From NCBI GenBank assembly GCA_015956445.1, contig WIUZ02000010.1, positions 868,001 to 932,000 on the forward strand: a DNA stretch of 64,000 nucleotides, given 5' to 3'. Within the stretch, counting starts at the first letter, position 1. Each line of letters begins with the position of its first letter. A program made the position numbers and the translations under genes. Below are positions 55,469 to 64,000 of this stretch, piece after piece. A model generated the notes under the pieces. The model made no database searches, was not told the DNA's origin, and saw only the letters and a program-made list of their open reading frames with translations. The stretch is from Thelephora terrestris. Lineage: Eukaryota; Basidiomycota; Agaricomycetes; Thelephorales; Thelephoraceae.

Positions 55469-57214
55469 ATGTTCACGACCCTCAGCCCAAGTCGACTACT
55501 CTTCTCCTTGCTCCTGACCGGTGTCTCCCCCTTTTCCTTCTCTCCCTCTCTCTTCAACTTCCCCTCGACTTCCTCCGCGCCTCACACACCCTTCGTTCTC
55601 GCGCATTCCCTCCCGATCAGCGACGGGCTCCTGTTCCGCCTCTCCCAAGTGACCTCACAATCCTCAGAACGTGGGATCTTCTTCTCTTGGTGGGGCCTCG
55701 ATAGCAGCGTATCCATCGTCGACCGGTCTCCTGCCATTACCTTCACCGCCCGACCAGCCAGTTTCGGTCGCGAATTGGAAGAGCCACTGCTGGGTTATGT
55801 CATACCCCTGAACGCCTTCACCGTTCCCTGTCCAGACGATGATCCGGAGTTGGTCTCGAATGTGACTTGGAGGCCAGCAGAAGCAACCGGGAAGGCTCCG
55901 GGGGATTCCAACCGGGGTGAACCTCTGATGGAGGAGGGTCCTGTGAGCCACAGACCGACAGATACTCCCGATAACCTGGGTTGTCCGAAAGTCTGCGTGG
56001 GGGGTCCCTATGAACCGGACTCGAATGAACCTTGGGTCGCTCTCGTGCAACGAGGAGGGTGCCAATTTGTTGACAAAGCCAGGGAGGCCCAACGCCTCGG
56101 TGCCAAAGCCATTGTTGTGGGGGGCGATAACCCAGAGATTTATGGGAATCCGGATACTTTGGTCAACATGTACAGTCCTGGTGCGCAAATTGTACTCACT
56201 CTATGCGCTGTCCCAGGTAGCTGACGCGTTGGGCATCAGAGGATGCTTCCGACGTGAAAATTGCCGCGACATTTGTTCGCTACTCGGATTACATCGAGCT
56301 GTATTCCCTCATCGGAACTTCGAACACTTCTCACAACGGCCTCAGGACGTTGTCTTTATTGTTGAGCTCTGAAGCTAGTGCATGGGAGTGGTACTCGTAA
56401 GTTTCGACGTTCATTGCGTCATATGTGACACCTCGTTCTGACTTTTATCTCCAACTGACTTTAATTTTCCAGACCGATCGTGACGTTCATAGTGATACTC
56501 CTCCTCCCGTCATTCCTCACTATAGTGACGCTCCTCGTGCATCGCATCCGTGCCTCGCGTGCCGCCCAACGCGATCGGGCCCCAGAGGATATCGTCAAGA
56601 ACCTCCCTTGGCGAGTCTGGAACGGTACCAGATGGGAAAAAGCTGATGGCACTCCGCACATCAGCGCTCCTCTGAAGATTGGGAACGCCGCCAACCCTAT
56701 CTCTGCCAACAATTTGACCGCAGATGCCAGTAATGGGGGAGACGAAGAATTAGACAGGGTCGAACAGGGTTCCTCGCGAATCCATCTGCCGTGGTACACG
56801 ACTCAGGTGGAATGCGCGATATGTTTAGAAGAATTTGCGGTTGGAGATAAAGTGAGGGTGCTGCCTTGCGAGCACGTTTTCCACATGAACGAGATTGACG
56901 ATTGGTTGATCAATCGGAAGAAGCTGGTGAGTGCCATTCTGTTATCTTGTCATCGCCTTATGCCGCTCTGTCGCGTCTATTTTCCGTGGCGCAACTGACG
57001 CGTCATCCTTTGTATCTGTTTTTAGTGTCCCGTGTGCAAGATGGATGTTACGAGAGATCATCCAGATTATCAACCATCGCCAACGAACGAGGATTCTTCC
57101 AGCTCCTCGTTTGACTTGGGCGAGGGCGCGCCTGAAATCCCATCACCACCTGGGGAGACCACTCCATTGTTGCGGCCGTCGAACGCATCTGCTCCCCCTC
57201 GCAACTCGCGGTGA
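55469..57214 (+). CDS. PA-TM-RING E3 ubiquitin ligase (RNF13/Goliath type)
   Basis: Four exons: 55469-56180, 56240-56396, 56473-56926 and 57026-57214; 503 residues. A signal peptide follows ATG 55469 ([19 protein letters not shown]). A protease-associated domain follows, with [31 protein letters not shown] at about residues 180-210. A single membrane span ([19 protein letters not shown]) leads to a cytosolic RING-H2: [25 protein letters not shown] and CPVCK. At the position where RING-H2 proteins have Cys (HxxC) there is Glu (HMNE). The tail is Ser/Pro-rich and acidic. Such proteins sit in endosomal or vacuolar membranes and ubiquitinate cargo. The membrane layout is inferred. Confidence 0.87.
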
Positions 57215-59309
57215 CCTCACAGCGCCTCCCGAACACTCGAAAGATTGCCAAAATTTTGCATTGATTTAGGGCACGCCCGGTTGGACCACGGTTGGCCGAT
57301 TTTCACTCTTTTTTCGGACGTTTGACGACGACAATGTCCGCACGCTTGCGCTTTGTTCACGATCCTGTGTAGGATGTTTCTGTTGCTGATGTGTGTATTC
57401 TTAATATAACTACGATACTCTTCGATGTCCTACTCGCTGCCTTATGTTTTCGTGGATCATGCAAAGCCCCGACCATCGCCTTTTCCGGTCTACTGCTATC
57501 CCAAGGTTTATTTCCCCTTGGAAACCTGGTACATATCTCATCACGGTACATCGTCAGAAAAACTGTCGAATCTTGTGAGGCCGTGTTAAGGCGTTCCAGC
57601 GATGGATATGTTTTAGGCCATTGTGAAGTATGTTGGGCTAAAATGAGCTATAAAACAGCCGAAATGTGCTGAGTCGAGGTGCACAGATATGACGTTGCTC
57701 CTAGATGTTGCTCCTAGACGAAACACGCTGAAGAAACCCGATGCGGCTAGGTGAAAGGCCGTTTGTCTGAGCGACTACCAATGAACCAGGCGGTGTTGGA
57801 GGATTTGGCTGCGGATGGTATAGAGGCCTGGGTATTTATGAGGGAGATTCTGGCTCCAGCTTCCCGTCGTCGTGATTGCGGATCAAGATGTCTGATCAAC
57901 TCTCTCTCTCCTCCATTCACTTTCTATGCCTTGTAAGGTCATCTAAGTGAGATGAGACAGCGAACGGGCGAATGAACTCCTGATGGCTGGCTGTGCCTGG
58001 CATTCTATCTTACTCTCTCTTTCTCGGACCTTCGGACCTGGGCCTAATTTTGGCGCGAGGATATCACCGGGAGGACCGGTGTGCATGTGGGTATGTTGCC
58101 CAATATGTGCTCTGTTTCTCGTTGGGTGATCACCGTTCACATCAAGGCCTATAGAGATCACATCTCTCGCGCGTGGGGCTGTCATATGGTAAGTGTTTCG
58201 TGATAAGATTGTTTCGCGACAGGATTGAGATGATGGTCTAGAGCCTGCGTGCCATTGTGCGCAGAGGATTGTTCATCACTTTGTGACGAGAAGGCGGAAT
58301 CACTTCCAACGACTGGGAAGAGGCGCAGGCGGATGTTCCTTGATTTTTCGCCAACCAACGCTCTCGTTGTTCCATCCAGGCTGAATTTCCTCGGGGGTTT
58401 TCTCCATCAGTGCAAAGACGGAAGTACGACGTGCCCCGCCCACAACCAACGTGTAACGAACAATCCGTCCTGGGTTGTACCGAATTACGGCCAGTTGCTC
58501 GGTCGGCAAACGAAACGAAGTGACAGATCCAGGGATGCATTGTTCGAAAGGGTTGATGTTGGATCAGGACGGGGCTGGTCTCCCCCCGGAGGTTGCCGAA
58601 ACGAGGTGGCCTTTGTGGCTTTGTTTAGGATTCAGCCTCAGCTCTTCCTGCTGATCTATCAGTCGCTCTCTATCTCAGTATTGATGAAAGATTCGACGAC
58701 CTCGGCCTACACGAGGCAGCAGACACGTGTGGTCGAAAAGCGCGGCTTTCTTCTCTCTTGTTCGTTGTCGCAGGGTCGCTTGGTACGTGACGTCAAATCC
58801 TAAACCATAACAACGTCACTAAAATTTACATACTAACTCTCAGGCGCAGTCGTGAACTAGGCGTCACAGGGATCGCTCCGATTCCGATGCCTTCGCTCTA
58901 CGCCCACCTCGGTTTTAAGGGACATGAAAGAAAACGCTGTCGACACCAAGGGATTATTTGATCCCGGTGTTCATTTGATACGCCTCCTACGATCGTCCGA
59001 GATCTGGGTCCCTCCTCTGCGCAGTTGGTGTGGGAGCCCTCTGCGCACATGCTGCCTTCCCTTCCTCCTCCCCGTCCCCTCCATCAAGATGTGGATGCCG
59101 CACTAATATCACCGGTATCTCGAGTCCACTTTTCCCCGTCATTTGTGACTTCTAACGCGTAACGGGTTACCTAGGCGCTTACCCGATGGAGCCAGTTCGC
59201 GTCCTGGGGGTCAGAGATCATATATAACTCATCTCAACGGATTGTCTATCGCCTCCCCGACCGCTCGCCCCTTGTGCTCAGGAAGGTACCTCATCCTCCA
59301 CCCTCCATC
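57215..59309. other. 2.1-kb interval without a supported gene
   Basis: Short frames occur on both strands (the longest, 58249-58803, has no recognisable motif and no splice support). A small tandem duplication GTTGCTCCTAGA occurs twice at about 57694-57719. Nothing else is seen. Confidence 0.35.
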
Positions 59310-61107
59310 ATGGTAGCCCCCTTCCTCCTTCAGAATACCTCTTCCCAGCTTTCTCTCCCTCCCGGCGACTCCCACCACAAGTTGAAATCGAAGGTGTCGA
59401 TATCCTCTCTTGCCAACGCCATGCGTAAGAAAGAGTTCCTCCACCAGAGCTACCCAGCGCTCCCCAAACACTACACGAAAGCGTACGGTCAATGTACGCT
59501 ATCCCTCAACACGGACCATGAAGCTAGCTCTGGTCTCCCCGTATTCTCAAACGGCGCGGTGATATCTGGTTCTCTGGAGATATCCAGAATTTCCAAGATG
59601 CTACAATCGATTCAAATAATGGTGCGATACCGACTGGAGTCTCCGTGCAGGGGCCTGCGTCTGACCCACTCTCACAGGTGACAGGGAGGATCATTGTTCA
59701 GGATCTAGGGGGCGCTGGGACCGGGGAAAGCACCATGTTTTCTCACACATTTTACGAATGGAGCCGCGAATATAACTCGTCGCTACCGCCGACCCTGATC
59801 CCTCTCTCCTATCCGCTTCCGACTAAGTACACCGATCATACCACCGGTTTCGAGCATAAGATGCCACCCACTTACAAGGCCCGCCTCAATACCGCCGTGC
59901 CGGGGCTCAGGGTCAAGGTGCAATACGATCTTTCAGCGAAAATCGTCCGATCAAGGCGGGGGATCCCTTTCCTGACGAAGACCACAAGGTTAGTTGACCG
60001 ATCACACATGCTTACACCCGCCTCTTCTCTTCCACCACCCCGATCCAAGGATCCCTCCCGTCCGCCGTTTCACCTCCTTCCTCCGCACCTTGATCGGCGT
60101 TTTGTGGTACTTTCCGCGGATCCTGTGATCGATTAAAACTCCTCTCTCATGCTTGTTTGTGGCGGTGTTTTAGGCTCCACGCGCCGTTCATCTATAGGCC
60201 GAAGCAACCGTTGCTTGACCGTGTTGCGTTGCCTTTGAATTCTCGGTTCAGGCCAGGAACTAGTCAGTCGAGACCCTCAAGTGCGCATTCGACCCATAAG
60301 GGTCACAACAACGGTCGGACGCAGAACGTTTTTGTCTACACGAGTCCGTCATTACGTGGCGAGCGCGCGACGGAGATAAAGGTGAGGGGGTTTGGGGTCC
60401 AGTGCGAAGTCAGCGTTCATCTGACCATGAGTCATCTTGGTAATTTCGTCCAGCTCTACCTGCCGCACGGCCAAGTCTGCGCACTGGATGAGCCGATACC
60501 GTTCGTCATCAAAGTGTTTGCTGCGGATCACGTTCTGGAGGAACTCCATTCGTCAGTGCCCCCGGTGACGAACCCGAAGGATAATTTTGCTTCGTTCCAC
60601 CCGATCTCACCGGATCCCTCCATGAAGGTCAAGAGACCCCGGACGAGCTCTGGTAAGATCAAGCTCAAAGTGGAGCTCACGAGGACGACGAAGGTGGACG
60701 CCAAGTGCGTACAGTCCACGGATTCGACGAACTCGGGGACCATCAACGGAACGCAAACTTTGTCGGAAGGCGTGATTGAGAGGTTGACAAGAGGGTCGGA
60801 TTGGATCGCCTGGTCGGGCGTGGTCGTCGTACCGGACGATGTCAAGTGTGGAGGGTTCGCCGCTTGTCGGGTCGAGGTTCTCGACCAACTCGTGGTGTCG
60901 ATTCTCCCGACGAGCTCTTCGAAGTCGCCCGTCATCTCGTTTTGTGAGAGCGTTCCTGTGAGGCTGGCTACGAGGAACATGTTTGGTGCGTTTGGTGGGT
61001 CGGCGTCTACCATAAAGGGTATGGAGTATTACCCCCCACCTCCTACTACATCCTCTTCTGTTGGCTCGAAGACTTCTTGGGTATCATCTGACGGGACATA
61101 CTGTTGA
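59310..61107 (+). CDS. arrestin-like (alpha-arrestin) protein
   Basis: Three exons: 59310-59621, 59678-59988 and 60174-61107; 518 residues. ATG 59310 (MVAPFLLQNTSSQ) is the first Met with downstream similarity. The N-terminal arrestin sandwich is suggested by VISGSLEISRISKMLQSIQIMV, GRIIVQDLGGAG, LIPLSYPLPTKY, PPTYKARL and VKVQYDLSAKIVR. The C-terminal half has ALDEPIPFVIKVFA, GKIKLKVELTR and WSGVVVVPDDVKCGGFAACRVEV. A Pro-rich tail (YYPPPPTTS) could contact WW domains of a Nedd4/Rsp5 ligase, as in yeast arrestin-related adaptors. The second intron is unusually long for this window (185 bp). Cargo unknown. Confidence 0.75.
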
Positions 61108-63825
61108 CGGTTTCACCCACATCCGCCTCCCTTTCTCCCCATTACCATTTCCTTACGCCCTCGGCGACGACCGACACTTCATCTCACTCCACCTGCCGTC
61201 CATCTCATTCATCAAACGATGCGATAACAACCAGTTCCCGCTCACACGCTCTCCCCTTACTTCACATCACCCGCCCATAACCCCCCCGCGGGATACCGTA
61301 AGCCTCCTCCTTTGAGGCTAGCCAATTCCTCATCCCCAGCTTGACACCCCCCATTCTCCACGAAACTCCGGATTTGCGATGTCGACTCCCTATTATCTTT
61401 ACCCCCTTCCTCCCTCCAACCCCGCCGGTCACGTTGTTTACTTGCTATAACTCGAACAGTCGAATATCTCACTGCTAACTGTACCATCTCTGCGTTTGCC
61501 TCACCTATAGGTCTATTTGTCCGAGTAGAGTCTCTCGTTCTCGAGTCGTGTATCAGTCACTTATCTCTGCCATATGTAACCGTTACGCACTGAAACTTAC
61601 TTCTTCCCTTACAAACGGACCTTGTAGAACCATGGTTATCGCTTTCATTTCTCAATCTAATCAATCTTCGCTCGTACAGTTGTGATCCTTTGGCTTACTA
61701 CGTGACCGCCCTTAGCTCTCGTACATTCAAATGAAGCCAGCGAAAACCGATGACTTCGCGATGAAACGAGTTGGAGGCGGAGAGCACCGCATGCTCGTGA
61801 GAGTTAAATGACCTGATCCCTTCCGCTTCGTTTTTCCCTCCAGTGGGGGAAACAAGGGAAGATGCCTTTTTCCGTGCGGTTTTGCGCATCACCGGAAACC
61901 CCGTTCAATTATGTGCAACCTTGTGCTCCTTGAAGACGCCGTGTGGAACCCGGGCGGAGCACACCGAAAAAACCGCCCGCGGTAACTCAGCCAGTCACCG
62001 ATTGTTACCGGTGCCTCACTTGAGCACCCTAGTAAGTAAACGGGGTGAGTGTGGAGGATTGGTATCACGAGAAGATCTTACGAATCTCTGCGGACACCAT
62101 CCTGTTTCCAAGTTCCACAGGATGTAATCAGTACGGCCCCGCCACATGTATCTGTGGCTAGGAATCATCGACACCGCCCGCTGATCACCTTATGCGGAGA
62201 AACCTAGGAGTGATATTCTGATGGGGACAGTGACTCAGTGGCGATACGCCTCCGATGAGAGGTGGTGTTCGGGGGGAAAGGCAATACCTAAAGAGTATGT
62301 CTTGGCCACACGCACACCCGCGTAATACCACCTATGGGTGGATGTGGCTATCTAGCCCTTATCATACATGTGTGAGATGCACGAGAAGGGATTAGTAGTG
62401 ATCGTGTCGATGTTCGATCAAGAGGATGAATTGAACCCCATCTGCATGAGCTGATGTTTGAAGAATGTATTGATGCTGTGTTGTTCGGAAGGCAAAGGAA
62501 GAGGAATGAGGCCTTGAGGTTTTGAGTGGCACTTATTGAGTTTTCGAGAGTCTGAGCTTGAACTTGAAGATGATCGGAAACCTTGATTTGGGTCACTGTG
62601 GGCAATCGGGGGTATCATTCTTGGAGCCGTGAGAAGTACAAGATGGTTCCGAGGGTGCGAGAGGGAATATGGACTCACACGGGCGAGATCAAACTCAACA
62701 CTCTTCCTCACTTCCCCCGCGTCCCATGATTCCAGAGAAGGATGGAGCGCTGGATGACATAACTACCCTTTGGAAAGAGCTGAAATTATTAACTTTCCCC
62801 GCGGACTCTGTCAGCGGAAATCACCATCGATACTATGAAACTCGTGCAAGAACAGTCATAGTAGGTTTTTGCTCCAGAGGGACGTGGAGAAGGTCTGGGC
62901 TCGCTAGTGGATCGTAACCGTGAGAAAATTAACCTGTTCCCTGCCTTCAAGTTGAAGCCCGTTCAAATGGCCCCTGGCGAGGGAAAGGGGTGTCAGGTGT
63001 CGAGCCACCTCCCACTGGAGGTACGAATTCATTACTTTGAGATAGTAGGGCGCCCGCGGGTAACCCGTGTGGAGCCCAGGGTGCATGGGCGTGTATGGGC
63101 ACGCCTACGGATATGCCGATAGAGTCTTGAACGCATCGGCCCGTCTGAGCATCATCCGATGTCAACAATATGAAACGAACCGTGTGAGCCCCATAACCCC
63201 CGAGGTTGACCTGGAAGGGATCAATACAGGGTACCGGGAGGGATGCGCGGGCGCACGGGAGAGGGTCCCGTCCAGGTGCAACAATCGCGTCTTGCGCGTA
63301 ATGATCCTTGGCGACCGCGTTCAGAGCACTGAATTGCGACACGATTCTAGAATCACCGGTATCGGTTCGACGGAGAATGCTTGAAGAGGGAAACCGCCCA
63401 CGGCGACCCTCGTGGCACTCTTGGTGCAGGCGAGAAGACGGGAGTTTCGAGGCACGAATGGAGAGGGAGAGCATTCAGTAAGATACGATATCGGGAATAG
63501 AGCCGCAGAATCGCTCAGTGCCTGTGATTCAATCGACAGTAGGTGAGACCCAATGATGTTGACGTTCATATAGTCTGCAAGAATGAGCTTGTCGATATTG
63601 AAGGCAGTCGGCAAGGGTACGTCGTATTGCCAGGGTAACACCGGACAGAGATATCGTGTCCGTCGCCGAGCACTTCGAAGGGAGATTAAGTGGGAAGTCA
63701 AAAGGTGCATTGGTTACGAGCGATACTTCGGGTTCAAGAAGAGGCCCCATTGCCGGTGGTGGACCGGCGGGTGGGAAAATACTCCGACTCATATCATGAA
63801 ATCTCAAGAAAGAAGATTTTAAGAA
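61108..63825. other. 2.7-kb interval without a supported gene
   Basis: Minus-strand frames at 62348-62711 and 62947-63864 are the longest, but they change frame repeatedly, show no motif I can name and have no consistent splice sites. They may be the remains of one gene on the minus strand. The first few hundred bases are the pyrimidine-rich 3' region of the arrestin gene. Confidence 0.3.
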
Positions 63826-63913
63826 GGGCACGTGGTGTAGTTGGTTATCACGCTCGCTTAGCACTAATCTGAGGACTTGCGAGAGGGGTCCGGTTCAATC
63901 CCGGACGTGTCCA
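63826..63913 (+). tRNA. tRNA-Ala(AGC) with a 14-nt intron
   Basis: The 7-bp acceptor stem GGGCACG/CGTGTCC has a G3-U70 wobble pair, the identity mark of alanine tRNAs. The D arm is GTG...CAC, the anticodon stem is CTCGC/GCGAG, the variable loop is AGGGG and the T arm is TCCGG-TTCAATC-CCGGA. The anticodon AGC is at 63860-63862. An intron of 14 nt (63864-63877, CTAATCTGAGGACT) follows base 37, the position of eukaryotic tRNA introns; removal gives the loop TTAGCAT. A run of T residues follows. Confidence 0.9.
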
Positions 63914-63918
63914 TTTTT
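63914..63918 (+). terminator. RNA polymerase III terminator of the tRNA gene
   Basis: TTTTT directly after the discriminator base, with a second T run at 63920-63924. Confidence 0.75.
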
Positions 63919-64000
63919 ATTTTTGATCCCCCAGGAGTAGATGTCCTTGCAACTCCCGAACGAATGAGGACTCGACCACATGCTTCGTTTTATGGGTTCG

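Noticed and set aside
58249-58803. A 184-codon plus-strand frame between the RING and arrestin genes
   Set aside because: No recognisable domain, no promoter or splice evidence, and an equally open opposite strand.
62947-63864. A gene on the minus strand near the right end
   Set aside because: Frames change several times without matching splice sites, and no domain could be named.

Overview
The window looks like a chromosome segment of an agaricomycete (mushroom-forming basidiomycete). Genes are cut by many 45-70 bp GT-AG introns. Several families typical of these fungi are present: Plavaka transposase, DUF6535 membrane proteins, F-box proteins with degenerate repeats, an adenylate-forming reductase, a fungal L-amino-acid oxidase and a PA-TM-RING E3 ligase. 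All identifications come from reading translated exons by eye; no database search was run.

Positions 1-15.4 kb are a pile of nested mobile elements. A Ty1/copia retrotransposon on the minus strand (5' LTR 10778-11029, 3' end beyond the window) sits in an older, decayed Plavaka DNA transposon (11030-11796). Its gag gene is split by a 5.55-kb element, here called B (4468-10020, target duplication GCATC). B is itself split by a 3.3-kb element C1 (6648-9947, duplication GACCC). A second copy, C2 (12086-15417, duplication CCTCG), lies inverted beyond the Plavaka remnant. B and C share both terminal sequences, 5-bp target duplications, a divergent promoter layout, a hairpin motif and one gene that ends near the same terminus. 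They carry no recognisable transposase, integrase or reverse transcriptase. They are the best candidate for an undescribed system here.

From 15.4 to 32 kb there is a spliced gene of unknown function, an F-box gene, an intact seven-exon L-amino-acid oxidase, an intact DUF6535 gene, a kinase-like pseudogene, and a 1.34-kb block with 17-bp terminal inverted repeats that contains a piece of a glyoxal-oxidase-like gene.

From 32 to 42.4 kb lie an acyl-CoA/4-coumarate-CoA-ligase-like enzyme with a 15-nt microexon, the mitochondrial ribosomal protein mS41, an 18-exon adenylate-forming reductase (adenylation, carrier and reductase domains), and a second F-box gene. The ligase and reductase both activate carboxylic acids and lie close together, so a small specialised-metabolism cluster is possible but not shown.

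From 44.8 kb to the end the window is mostly housekeeping: a large TRANK1-like UvrD-type helicase with an IQ motif, an EBP-family sterol isomerase divergent from the large subunit of molybdopterin synthase, a decayed DUF6535 copy, a PA-TM-RING E3 ligase, an arrestin-like protein, and an intron-containing tRNA-Ala(AGC). The intervals 17.9-20.1, 30.7-32.4, 42.4-44.9, 57.2-59.3 and 61.1-63.8 kb hold no gene I can support; some contain decayed coding fragments.
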